From Christensenellaceae bacterium (GTDB lineage: Bacteria > Bacillota > Clostridia > Christensenellales > UBA1750), in assembly GCA_031280685.1 (NCBI GenBank), contig JAITGM010000010.1, positions 186,001-250,000 on the forward strand: a stretch of DNA of 64,000 nucleotides, read 5' to 3'. Under the pieces are notes generated by a model, which worked only from the letters and a program-made list of their open reading frames with translations, searched no databases and was not told the DNA's origin. A program made the position numbers and the translations under genes. Positions 1 through 8,069 of this stretch are shown in pieces; position 1 is the first letter of the stretch, and the number at the start of each line of letters is the position of its first letter.

Positions 1-1481
1 TGCAGGGCGTGCAGCGCGGCTTCGCCGTCGCGCCCCGTGTCAATCAGCACGCTCACGCGGCCCTTTCGGGCCAAAATGCTGTCGGCCGAACCGACAGAGA
101 GGAAGCTCAGCTCCGTTTCCCGCGGGAAGAGCGGCGGCGCGAAGGCCAGCGCAATCGCGATGAGCGCCGCCGGGCAAAAGCCGACTAAGGCGAATTTTGA
201 CCGGCGGCTCAAGGCGCCAAATTCGCCTGAGCAAAGGTAAAGAATGAAGGGCCAAAGCGCGCTGAGCGCTTCCGGCGTCTTGGGCAGATAGAGCAGGGCG
301 TAGGGCAGCGCCGCTATGCCCTCGCTCAGGGCGTTCATCCAAGCGGCGCAAAGCGAAACGAGGGTGGCGGGCAGCGAAACGGGCAGGGCAAAGCTTAAAA
401 GCAGGGTCACGACCCCCAAGCAGACCAGCGCGCCCGAAAGCGGCACCAGCAATAGATTCGAAAGCAGCGACAGGAGCGGCAGACTGCCATAGCACTGCAG
501 CAGGCCGGGCAGGCAGCCGAGCTGCGCCGCCAGCGAGACCGAGAGCGCGCTCCGCACAAAGCGCGGCAAAAAGCGCAGCCTGCCCAGCCAGCCTTCAAAG
601 CGTGGATTGAGCAGCAAGATGCCCAGCACCGCACCGAACGAGAGCTGAAACGAAACCGAAAGCAACTGCCTGGGTGCGAGGAAGAGCATCAGCCCGGCCG
701 TCAGGCTCAAGGTCGAAAGGCTGTCCGGCCGCCTGCCTAGGCCCTGCAGCGCAAGCGCCGCCCCAGCCATGACGCAGGCACGCAGCACCGAGGGCCGCGC
801 GCCCGTGAGCAGGGCATAGAGCAGCAAAAACCCCAGGGCGCACAGCAGCCTGGGCTTTGAATTTTTGGGCAAAAAGAACAAGAGCAGGCCGATCAGCAAC
901 GCGATGAAGCCCACATGCAGGCCGGAAACCGCGAGCACATGCGCGGCGCCGCTGCGCTGGTAGGCCCTGCGCAGTTCATCGTCCATTTCGCCGCCCTCGC
1001 CAAGGAGCAAGGCCTTGAGCAGGCCCTCGTGCTCGGGCCAGAGCAGGGCGATCCGCGTTTCGAGCGCGTTTTTCAGCTTCTCAAGGGCCGAAGGCGCCCT
1101 TCCCTGCCCAGAAACGCTTAAAATCTCGCCCTTCGCGCTATAGCTTAGCCCCAGGCCGTAGGCATAGCGCCTAAAATCGAAGGCGCCGGGGTTCGTGTCG
1201 TTCCGCAGGGGCGATAAGAGCCCTTGCATTTCAACCCTTTGCCCGGGACGCAAAAACGCGCCGCCCGGGGCATATAAGACGACCTTGCCAGCCGCCCTGC
1301 CCTCGAACAGCGCCTCGTCTATGATCACGCCTTTCTCACCCAAAAATCCCGAAACTTCGCCAGAAAGCAGCCCTTCGGCAGGCTGCAGGTTCGCAGCCGG
1401 GAGCAGCGCCAGCCCGCGCGCGCAAAAGAGCGCGGCATATAAAAACGCGGCCAGGGCAAAGAACAGCATCGGCCTGCGCAC
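1..1481 (-). CDS. comEC: ComEC/Rec2 DNA-uptake channel (5' part, runs off left edge)
   Basis: Inner-membrane channel that moves one DNA strand into the cytoplasm during transformation. About 490 residues are visible. There is an N-terminal membrane segment, then the ComEC competence domain with the motif HVLAVSGLHVGF at about residue 190, many hydrophobic segments, and the first strand of the C-terminal metallo-beta-lactamase-like domain (LSFLSVGSADSIL, then LIDTG) next to the edge. I chose the GTG at 1481 because an AGGAG lies 11 nt upstream; ATG 1469 is an alternative. It starts 45 nt after dacF and is probably co-transcribed with it. The family assignment is firm. Whether the gene is intact beyond the window cannot be seen. 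Confidence 0.88.
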   Translation of the reverse strand, partial: MRRPMLFFALAAFLYAALFCARGLALLPAANLQPAEGLLSGEVSGFLGEKGVIIDEALFEGRAAGKVVLYAPGGAFLRPGQRVEMQGLLSPLRNDTNPGAFDFRRYAYGLGLSYSAKGEILSVSGQGRAPSALEKLKNALETRIALLWPEHEGLLKALLLGEGGEMDDELRRAYQRSGAAHVLAVSGLHVGFIALLIGLLLFFLPKNSKPRLLCALGFLLLYALLTGARPSVLRACVMAGAALALQGLGRRPDSLSTLSLTAGLMLFLAPRQLLSVSFQLSFGAVLGILLLNPRFEGWLGRLRFLPRFVRSALSVSLAAQLGCLPGLLQCYGSLPLLSLLSNLLLVPLSGALVCLGVVTLLLSFALPVSLPATLVSLCAAWMNALSEGIAALPYALLYLPKTPEALSALWPFILYLCSGEFGALSRRSKFALVGFCPAALIAIALAFAPPLFPRETELSFLSVGSADSILARKGRVSVLIDTGRDGEAALHAL

Positions 1482-1526
1482 GCCGCTTTTGGCTCCTACC
1501 CCGCCGCCGCGCACCCCGCACCGCCC

Positions 1527-3248
1527 TTATTGGCCGGAGTGGAAGCCGCGCCTCGGCCTTGGCGCATAGCCGCGCTCGCTGCGCGTCAGCGGCTCGCGCT
1601 CAAGGGGTCGAAGCTGCAGCGGCGCAGGCCGGGCGACGGCCCGCCCTTCGCCATAATCGCGCGCCACCCGCGCGGTTTCTTCGCCGGGAAGGTGCCTTGT
1701 GCCCGCCCGCTGCACGGGAGCGCGGAGCGTCACGCCCATGGATTCGTCGGCCCTCTGCCTGCGCGCCAGGTACTTGCGCAGGGACTCCGCGTCCTTTTGC
1801 TTGCGGCGCTCGGCACGCTTCTTTTTAGAGTTTTTGCGGATCTCGACCATGAGCCAGCCGAGCAAGAAGAGGAAGAGCAGGCCGGGGATCACCACGGCGA
1901 CCACCAGCATCAGCGGGAAACCCGCATTGCTGCCCGAAACCACCTGCCCGGAGATCGCGGGGGCGACAAAATTCGGCGAAAGAAGGCCTCCGCCATCCTG
2001 CGTGGGCGGGGGCGTGACGGCCACAACCTCGGTGTTCACCGCGCGCGCCGCCACCAGGGGCAAGTCAATCGGGCCGACGCCCTCATATTCAAAGCGCAGC
2101 GTGGCCACGCGCTGGCCGGCCTGGATGGGGGCTACCAGCGTGCCTTCGGTGCTCAGCGTGGTATATTCCAAAAAATTGCTTTCGATCTTGGCCTTTTCGG
2201 CCTTTGAAACCAGGATGCGCAGCCTGCTGAAGTCTGCGTCCTCGGCCAGGCTCAGCATCAGCTCGCCGCCCTCGGCCTTAGCGGCGCCCTGCACCGAGGC
2301 CGTATAGGGGTAATTGTTATACATCTCGGCCAACGAAACCGAGGCGTACTCCGCAAAGCCATATTCGAAGAGCTTCTTGGCATCCAGCCACTTGCCTTCG
2401 GCCGTCGTGCCCATCATCACCGCGATGAGGCGCACGCCGTCCCGTTCGGCCAGGCAGCAAAAGGTATGCTGCGCCGCGTTCGTGTAGCCTGTTTTTCCGC
2501 CGATCACATAGCTTTCCGCGTACTTGGCGCCGCTATCTGGCAGCATGGTGTTGGAGTTTTGGTAGCTGCGCTTTTCGTGGGTGTTCGTGGCGCCTACGCT
2601 ATAGCTCGAAGTGTGGATGATCTCCACGATCTCTTCGTGCTTGAGCGCCTCGCGCACGATCTTTGCATAGTCCGAAACCGTGGTATAGTGCTTTTCGCTC
2701 GTCAGCCCGTGGGGGTTGGCAAAGCTCGTATTCTCGCAGCCAAGCTCCTTGGCGCGCTCGGTCATCGCCGCCGCGAAGCCCGAGACGCTGCCGCTCATCT
2801 CTTCTGCCAGCGCCGCCGCCATCGAGTTGGACGAGGTCATCAGCATGCCATACATCAGGTCGCGCACGGGGATGCGCTCGCCTTCGTCCACGTAGTGCTT
2901 CGATTCGCCCACCGCGGCGGCGGTCTTTGAAACCGTAATCACGGAATTGAGCTCGAGGTTTTCGACCACGAGCAGGGCGGTCATGATCTTGGTCATCGAG
3001 GCTGGGTAAAGCACCTCGCCGGCCTTCTTGCTAAAAAGAACCCGCCCGGTATCCGCGTCGATCAAAATGGCGCTCTGCGCCCACAAATTGCTAGCCGAAA
3101 GATCGCCCGGCGAGCCCGCGCTATAGCTGGAGATCCCGCTTTCGGGCTTGGCCTGCTTGAGCTTTGCAAAGGCTTCGGCCGGCCATATAAGCAACAGGCA
3201 GGCGCAAAGCAGCAGCGGCAAAGCGCGGCGAAATAAACGAAAAACCAT
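1527..3248 (-). CDS. dacF: D-alanyl-D-alanine carboxypeptidase (PBP5/DacF family)
   Basis: Serine DD-carboxypeptidase that removes the terminal D-Ala of peptidoglycan stem peptides outside the membrane. 573 residues. A signal peptide ends near residue 28. The three penicillin-binding motifs are SMTK (84-87, nucleophile S84), SSN (139-141) and KTG in GGKTGYTN (near 245). A beta-rich C-terminal domain follows. Instead of the usual amphipathic anchor, a real transmembrane helix (about 455-478) leads into a roughly 90-residue very basic tail. ATG 3248 is preceded by GGGAGG, so I prefer it to the longer frame. A tandem direct repeat about 115 bp upstream may be an operator. Assignment within the PBP5 family is certain; DacF versus DacA is not resolved. 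Confidence 0.93.
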   Translation of the reverse strand: MVFRLFRRALPLLLCACLLLIWPAEAFAKLKQAKPESGISSYSAGSPGDLSASNLWAQSAILIDADTGRVLFSKKAGEVLYPASMTKIMTALLVVENLELNSVITVSKTAAAVGESKHYVDEGERIPVRDLMYGMLMTSSNSMAAALAEEMSGSVSGFAAAMTERAKELGCENTSFANPHGLTSEKHYTTVSDYAKIVREALKHEEIVEIIHTSSYSVGATNTHEKRSYQNSNTMLPDSGAKYAESYVIGGKTGYTNAAQHTFCCLAERDGVRLIAVMMGTTAEGKWLDAKKLFEYGFAEYASVSLAEMYNNYPYTASVQGAAKAEGGELMLSLAEDADFSRLRILVSKAEKAKIESNFLEYTTLSTEGTLVAPIQAGQRVATLRFEYEGVGPIDLPLVAARAVNTEVVAVTPPPTQDGGGLLSPNFVAPAISGQVVSGSNAGFPLMLVVAVVIPGLLFLFLLGWLMVEIRKNSKKKRAERRKQKDAESLRKYLARRQRADESMGVTLRAPVQRAGTRHLPGEETARVARDYGEGRAVARPAPLQLRPLEREPLTRSERGYAPRPRRGFHSGQ

Positions 3249-3361
3249 GCTTCCTCCCGGTTTCAGGCGCGCCCCCAAATGCACGGGGCCGCCTTACATA
3301 AGCGGTATTTTAGCACATTCCCCCGAATCTGCATAGCTTCAGGGCCGCCTTCCCCGCCCCG

Positions 3362-3383
3362 AAGTTGCAAACAAGTTGCAAAC
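3362..3383 (-). promoter_or_regulatory. Tandem 11-bp direct repeat upstream of dacF
   Basis: On the plus strand the unit AAGTTGCAAAC occurs twice in a row at an exact 11-bp period. It lies about 115 bp upstream of the dacF start. A near-identical double unit lies upstream of the XRE gene at 42884-42905. The period of one helical turn and the sharing between two promoters suggest an operator. The binding protein is unknown: an OmpR-family regulator (direct repeats are typical) or the XRE protein itself. Confidence 0.5.
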
Positions 3384-3455
3384 ATTGCCACGGTCTCTTT
3401 GCTCCCCGCCCCTTTGACCAAAGCCTCATCGCGACGGCCTCTTTAGCCGACGCGC

Positions 3456-3489
3456 AAAAAAAAGCCCGCAAAGCGACGCTTTGCGGGCC
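3456..3489 (-). terminator. Rho-independent terminator of the parA operon
   Basis: An 11-bp perfect stem (GCCCGCAAAGC with its complement, 3464-3488) is followed on the minus strand by eight T. It sits six bases past the stop of the downstream gene. Confidence 0.9.
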
Positions 3490-3494
3490 ACGCT

Positions 3495-3914
3495 CTATCG
3501 CTCTTCCCCGCTTTGGGCGGAAGCGTTCCAAAATGCATCTCCGTGCGACGATTTGCGCGCCGTTTCCTGCAGGATGTGCTGCTCCAGTCTCTCGCGCTTC
3601 TTCCACTTCATCGCGAGCTTCTTCGCATCCATGCCGTTGGCCGCGATCACATCCTTCAATTCCTCAATATCTAGGCTTGCAAGCGCCGCTGTTAGCGCGG
3701 TCGGCCCTTGCTCCAGCAGTGCGAAGGGGTTGATTTTCGCCGACGCACGGCCCTTTGCCCGCCCGGTTGCCTTTTCGGCCTGTTTTGCCGGCGCGGTGGC
3801 CTCTTCCCCCATGGCCGCAGCCATTCTTTGGGCAAAGCTCTCGTTTGCGACCATCTCATCGGCTATGCAGGCGCTGATCTTCTTCCATTTCGCGGCGATC
3901 GCCTTATTGGTCAT
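3495..3914 (-). CDS. Small basic protein partnered with ParA
   Basis: 139 residues, cytoplasmic, with no signal or membrane segment. The start ATG 3914 has AAGGAGG seven bases upstream and directly follows the parA stop, so the two are one operon. The N-terminal third is a lysine-rich helix, the middle an Ala/Lys linker, and the C-terminal part (about 75-125) a helical segment with LDIEELKDVIAANGMD and KKRERLEQHI that resembles a small SAP-like helix-extension-helix DNA-binding unit. Proteins of this size next to ParA occur in clostridial mobile elements and are usually unnamed. A DNA-binding partner for ParA, in the place of ParB, is an inference from position and composition. Confidence 0.6.
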   Translation of the reverse strand: MTNKAIAAKWKKISACIADEMVANESFAQRMAAAMGEEATAPAKQAEKATGRAKGRASAKINPFALLEQGPTALTAALASLDIEELKDVIAANGMDAKKLAMKWKKRERLEQHILQETARKSSHGDAFWNASAQSGEER

Positions 3915-3915
3915 G

Positions 3916-4767
3916 CTAAACCTCCTTACATCTTTCGATGAACTCGTAAGCAAAACGGTAAAACGCGTCGTGCGCGCTGCTTTTCCACTTTTGGTGAAGC
4001 GTCGCATCCCTTTGAAACTCCGCAGCTTCGGCGATCTGCGCGGTTTCAATGAAGATGTTGCGGAACACGTAGGGGTAGGCGATTTGCGACTCGCCCATGG
4101 GTTTGCCCGCCTTCTCGCGCATGATTTCCAGTGTCCTCTTGTGCAGCCCCACCTGCCTGCGCACCTTCGTGGCCACGATGCCCAGCGGGACGATCCCCGT
4201 GCTCATTTCCTCAAATTCCTTGACCTTGGTCACGATTTGCGGAATGCCGTAGGTGGATAGGACATCGGGGATGGTAGGGATCAGGTAGGCATCTGCGATG
4301 TCGAGCCCATTGCGCGTAATCCGGCCGAGGTTTGGAGGGCAGTCGATTAATACATAATCGTATTCGCCGAGCAGCTCGCCAATGCCACGGCTCAGGATCT
4401 TCGTGGGCGCGTCCGTGGTCAATCTATCCTGCATGTCGATGAGCTTGAGACTGGATGGGAGCAGGTCGAGGGTCTCGATTCCCTGCACGTTGCCCACCGA
4501 GCGCTGCAAGGTTTTTTCTCTATTTAAAGGTTTTGCCCCCATTCAGCGCGTCCGCAAACAGCGCCGCTAGGGTATGGCCGCCATTATCGAGCTCAAGCCA
4601 TTTTTCTTCGCCAATCAGCATGGTCGTGGCGTTGGTCTGCGGGTCCAGGTCGATGATGAGAACCTTCTTCCTGTGCCCCCCGCCAGAATCGTGCCAAGGC
4701 CCACCACCGTCGTCGTCTTTGCGACGCCGCCCTTGAGGTTAATCACCGCGATGATCTTTGCCGGCAT
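3916..4767 (-). pseudogene. ParA/Soj-type ATPase with two compensating frameshifts
   Basis: Deviant-Walker-A partition ATPase. From ATG 4767 the frame reads MPAKIIAVINLKGGVAKTTT (Walker A KGGVAKTT). It loses frame at a run of six G near 4679, where one more G would restore VLIIDLDPQTNATTM. It returns to the original frame near 4525 at an AAA, where one base is surplus. Downstream the reading frame is clean for 208 residues and includes the Walker B region YDYVLIDCPPNLG. Without correction a TGA ends translation after about 50 codons. Both breaks sit in or next to homopolymers, so assembly error, recent decay or slippage are all possible. The promoter at 4805-4833 and the RBS are intact. Confidence 0.8.
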
Positions 4768-4804
4768 TCGACTTCCTACTTCTTCATTCTTCCTTTCCCT
4801 CCAA

Positions 4805-4833
4805 ATACTATCTCATTTCATCTTTCTTTTCAA
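4805..4833 (-). promoter_or_regulatory. Sigma-A promoter for parA operon
   Basis: On the minus strand TTGAAA, 17 bp, TAGTAT, about 40 bp upstream of the parA start. Confidence 0.6.
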
Positions 4834-4909
4834 GGCCCCTTCTAACTTTGAGGTTGCTCGCCTCTATGCGCCCAGCGGGCCCGCGAGCCCGGCGCTTTCA
4901 ATTTAGATA

Positions 4910-4939
4910 TTGCATCCGCACACGAAAAGAGGGTAAAAT
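4910..4939 (+). promoter_or_regulatory. Candidate promoter of the two-component/GerMN operon
   Basis: TTGCAT, 18 bp, TAAAAT, ending about 33 bp before the response-regulator ATG. It is divergent from parA. Confidence 0.45.
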
Positions 4940-4972
4940 ACGAAGGAAAAGTAAAGTGCGGAGGGATTTTTC

Positions 4973-5662
4973 ATGCCGAAAAGATTGCTATTGGTCGATG
5001 ATGAGCCCGGCATCGTCAAAGGCCTTAAATTCTCGCTCGAGCAGGAGGGCTACGAGGTGGACGCAGCCTTCGACGGCGGCGAAGCCCTGCAAAAGTTCGA
5101 CGAGGGCGAGTATGACCTCATCCTGCTCGACGTGATGCTGCCGGTGCTCGACGGCATCGAGGTCTGCCAGCGCATCCGCGAAAGCTCGGCGGTGCCCATC
5201 ATCATGCTCACCGCCAAGGGCGAGGATATGGACAAGATCCTGGGACTCGAATACGGCGCTGACGACTACATGACCAAGCCCTTCAACGTGCTGGAGGTCA
5301 AGGCGCGCATCAAGACCATCCTGCGGCGCGTGCAGGCCCCGAGCGAGGAGCAGGCCCCCTCCGTGCTGACCATCCACGAGCTTTCCATCAACTTGAACCA
5401 GCGCTCGGTCAGCGCCTGCGGCGAGGAAGTAACCCTCACCGCTAAGGAGTTCGATATGCTCAGGCTCTTCGCCCTGAACCGCGGCAAGGTCTACACCCGC
5501 GACCAGCTCCTGGATCTATTGTGGAAGAACGACTACAGCGGCGATCTGCGCACGGTGGACGTGCACATCCGCCGCCTGCGCGAAAAGATCGAGCGAACCC
5601 CCAGCAAGCCGGAATATATCATCACCAAATGGGGAGTTGGATACTATTTCACCGATAAATAA
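4973..5662 (+). CDS. OmpR/PhoB-family response regulator
   Basis: 229 residues. Receiver domain (about 1-118) with acidic pair D9-D10, phospho-acceptor D53 in LILLDVMLP, conserved Thr in MLTAKG and Lys in MTKPF. It is followed by a winged-helix DNA-binding domain (about 130-226, ending IITKWGVGYYF). The start ATG has GGAGGG upstream. It is the first gene of a four-gene operon with its kinase and two GerMN proteins, so the output is probably an envelope or sporulation-surface response. OmpR-type proteins bind direct repeats of about 11 bp; such repeats occur at 3362, 42884 and 59485 in this window, but no link is proven. The family is certain and the regulon unknown. Confidence 0.95.
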   Translation: MPKRLLLVDDEPGIVKGLKFSLEQEGYEVDAAFDGGEALQKFDEGEYDLILLDVMLPVLDGIEVCQRIRESSAVPIIMLTAKGEDMDKILGLEYGADDYMTKPFNVLEVKARIKTILRRVQAPSEEQAPSVLTIHELSINLNQRSVSACGEEVTLTAKEFDMLRLFALNRGKVYTRDQLLDLLWKNDYSGDLRTVDVHIRRLREKIERTPSKPEYIITKWGVGYYFTDK

Positions 5663-7109
5663 GCGCTTTTTCGGCCTGCGCGCGCGCATGGTGCTCTCAG
5701 CCGTCACCGCCATGGCGCTGGGCTTTGGCTTTTTGATGCTCGCCGCCACGCAGTTGACCGCGAGCTTCCTCATTGAGCGCCGCGCCAAAGAGAATCTGCA
5801 CATCGTCGATGCTTTCGCCCTCGAAGCCGCCCCTCTGGTCGGCGGCTTTGACGCCGAGGGCATTCAGGCCCTGCTCGCCGAGCAGGCCTACCTGCACACG
5901 GCGCGCTTCCTCGTCTTAAGCCCGGACGGAACCGTCTGGGCCGATTCGCTTTCCAGCCTCAATGGCCTGCGGCTGGCCCATGGCGAGGTTTTGGACTTAA
6001 GCGCCGGGCGGGCGACCCTTTCACAGGGGCTGCACCAGGCCGGCGATACCTGGCTTGGCTACTACGCTTCCACCATCGTCTTTGATCGCTCCACCGTAGG
6101 TATCGCGCTCATGTCCAGCTCCCTTCAAGATGTATTCGACCAGCTCGCTTCCATTCGCCAAGCCCTATTTTCCTATTTTCTCCTGGCGCTGCTCCTGGCC
6201 GCGGCACTGGCCTTTTGGCTGACGCAACTCATCATTCGCCCGATCAACGAGCTCAACGACGTAATGCGCGTCGCCGGGCGCGAGGGTTTCGCACTCAGGG
6301 CGCGGGTGCGCGGGCGCGACGAGGTGGCCCAGCTCAGCCAGAGCTTCAACGCCATGAGCGAAAGGCTTCAGAACCTCGACCAGATGCGCAACGAGTTCAT
6401 ATCAAACGCTTCGCACGAGCTAAAAACCCCGCTTTCCGCCATCAAGGTCATGGCGGAATCGCTGCTCTCGCTCGAAACCATCGACGAGGGCCACGCCCGC
6501 GAATTTTTGGAGGATATCAACGGCGAGGTCGATCGGTTGAACCTCATCGTGCAGGATCTACTCACCCTCGTGCGCTTTGACGGGCGGCAGCTCCCCCTGC
6601 AAAAGGAATACCTCTCGCTGAGCGAGCTGGTCTTCAACACGGTCGCCCGCCTGGCGCAGCTTGCAAGGCGCGCGGGCGTGGAAATCAAGCTCGAGCTTGA
6701 CGAAGCCCTCTATGTCGAGGGCGATGCGCTGCGTCTCTCGCAGGCGATCTACAACCTGGTCGATAACGCGATCAAATACACGAAAGAAGGCGGCCGGATC
6801 TGGGTTTCCCTGCGCCACGAGGGGCAAAACGTGGTCTTTACCGTGCGCGATACCGGCATCGGCATCCCCAAGGCAGCACTTTCCCATATCTTCGATCGTT
6901 TCTATAGGGTCGATAAGGCCCGCTCCAGGGCCACCGGCGGCACTGGCCTTGGCCTTTCCATCGTGCAGAACATCGTCCGCGTGCACGACGGCGAGATTTT
7001 GGTCGATTCAGCGGAAGACGAGGGCACGGCCTTTACGGTCATCCTGCCCGCTGCCCAGGACCCGGAACCCTACGACGAGCCCGACGAGGCAGGAGGAAGC
7101 CAACCATGA
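5637..7109 (+). CDS. Sensor histidine kinase
   Basis: 490 residues; cognate kinase of the preceding regulator. Membrane helix 1 (about 18-40), an extracytoplasmic sensor of about 130 residues, helix 2 (about 176-198), HAMP, HisKA with phospho-acceptor H260 in SNASHELKTP, then HATPase_c with N box DNAIKY, G1 box DTGIGIP, F box and G2 box GGTGLGLSIV. The frame opens with TTG 5637 inside the end of the regulator gene, with GGGGAG touching it. ATG 5688 would still keep helix 1, so the exact start is uncertain. Its stop overlaps the next ATG by four bases (ATGA), which indicates translational coupling. Confidence 0.94.
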   Translation: MDTISPINKRFFGLRARMVLSAVTAMALGFGFLMLAATQLTASFLIERRAKENLHIVDAFALEAAPLVGGFDAEGIQALLAEQAYLHTARFLVLSPDGTVWADSLSSLNGLRLAHGEVLDLSAGRATLSQGLHQAGDTWLGYYASTIVFDRSTVGIALMSSSLQDVFDQLASIRQALFSYFLLALLLAAALAFWLTQLIIRPINELNDVMRVAGREGFALRARVRGRDEVAQLSQSFNAMSERLQNLDQMRNEFISNASHELKTPLSAIKVMAESLLSLETIDEGHAREFLEDINGEVDRLNLIVQDLLTLVRFDGRQLPLQKEYLSLSELVFNTVARLAQLARRAGVEIKLELDEALYVEGDALRLSQAIYNLVDNAIKYTKEGGRIWVSLRHEGQNVVFTVRDTGIGIPKAALSHIFDRFYRVDKARSRATGGTGLGLSIVQNIVRVHDGEILVDSAEDEGTAFTVILPAAQDPEPYDEPDEAGGSQP

Positions 7110-8059
7110 AAAACCGCAAAACAGGCAGATTTAGGCCCTGTTTTCTCCTCGCGCTGCTGGCGCTGAGCCTGGCGCTTTCCGCCTGCGGGCAACTAGGCGG
7201 CATCAGCGAGCGGCGCGATGGCGACCCGAGCCAGGGCTATGTAGAAGACATTCTGCCGGGCGGCGAGGGGCTGCCCTCGGGCAGCGCGCGCGCCACGCTC
7301 TGGTTTTTGAGCCCGGACGGCCAGTTTTTGGCCCAGAGGGATTATCTTCTGCCCTCGGGCGACGGGGCCGCCCTTGAGCAGGCGGTCATCGAGCAGCTCA
7401 TCCGCGGCCCGGAAGGGGCCGACGGCCTTCGCGCGCTCATCCACCCCTCGACCCAGGTTCGGCAGATCAGCGAGCAAAGCGGCTACCTCTCGGTCACGCT
7501 CAGCCACGAATTCCTGCGCTCGCCCCAGGGCCAGGAAGACGGTGCCCTGCGCAGGCGACTGGCGCTTTCCTCCATCGTTTCTTCCATCACCGAGCTTGGC
7601 CGATACTCCAGCGTGCTGATCCTGGTCGATAAGCAGGGCGACGGCACCGGCGAGCGTTTAAGCGCGGAGGAATCGGGCTTTGAGGATCTAGGCGCCACCC
7701 TCGGCCCGCTGAGCCGCGACCCTTCGCTTCTTTTAACCCCATACCGCGTGGCGGAACTGGCCCTGCAGGCTCTTTCCGAGCGCAATTACGCCCTGCTCGA
7801 AGGCTTTTTGGCCGATCTGCCCGCGGACGGCTCCTCCGTGGCCGAGGTCTTGGGCAATCTCGGCTCCGTGGCCGGCTTTTCGCTCAGCGGCAGCGTGAGC
7901 GTTTCGCAGGATGGGCTCTCGGCCACGGCGACCCTCTCGCTTTCGCTGGCCGAGCCTGGCAGTTTGAACGAAAAACGCGGCCTTGCGCTGCTGCTGCTGC
8001 GCGAGGCGGGCTGGCGCGTGAGCTACCCCTCCCTGCTGCGCGCGCTGGGCGGCGCCTGA
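7106..8059 (+). CDS. GerMN-domain lipoprotein
   Basis: 317 residues. The N-terminus is basic and hydrophobic, ending in the lipobox LSAC (Cys near residue 27), so the protein is predicted to be anchored on the outside of the membrane. Residues about 60-180 form a GerMN domain (as in GerM and LpqB): ATLWFLSPDGQFL, an LIRGPEG turn and SVTLSHEFL strand. The remaining 130 residues are not recognised but begin like a second, NTF2-like module. It sits behind a regulator/kinase pair, the same order as actinobacterial mtrA-mtrB-lpqB, where the lipoprotein modulates the kinase. That parallel is an inference; a role in germination or sporulation is equally open. Confidence 0.82.
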   Translation: MKNRKTGRFRPCFLLALLALSLALSACGQLGGISERRDGDPSQGYVEDILPGGEGLPSGSARATLWFLSPDGQFLAQRDYLLPSGDGAALEQAVIEQLIRGPEGADGLRALIHPSTQVRQISEQSGYLSVTLSHEFLRSPQGQEDGALRRRLALSSIVSSITELGRYSSVLILVDKQGDGTGERLSAEESGFEDLGATLGPLSRDPSLLLTPYRVAELALQALSERNYALLEGFLADLPADGSSVAEVLGNLGSVAGFSLSGSVSVSQDGLSATATLSLSLAEPGSLNEKRGLALLLLREAGWRVSYPSLLRALGGA

Positions 8060-8069
8060 GGTGCGCGCG

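Noticed and set aside
40-843. Overlapping minus-strand frames in the comEC region
   Set aside because: The true comEC frame is open through the left edge and carries the SGLH motif; these are its other frames.
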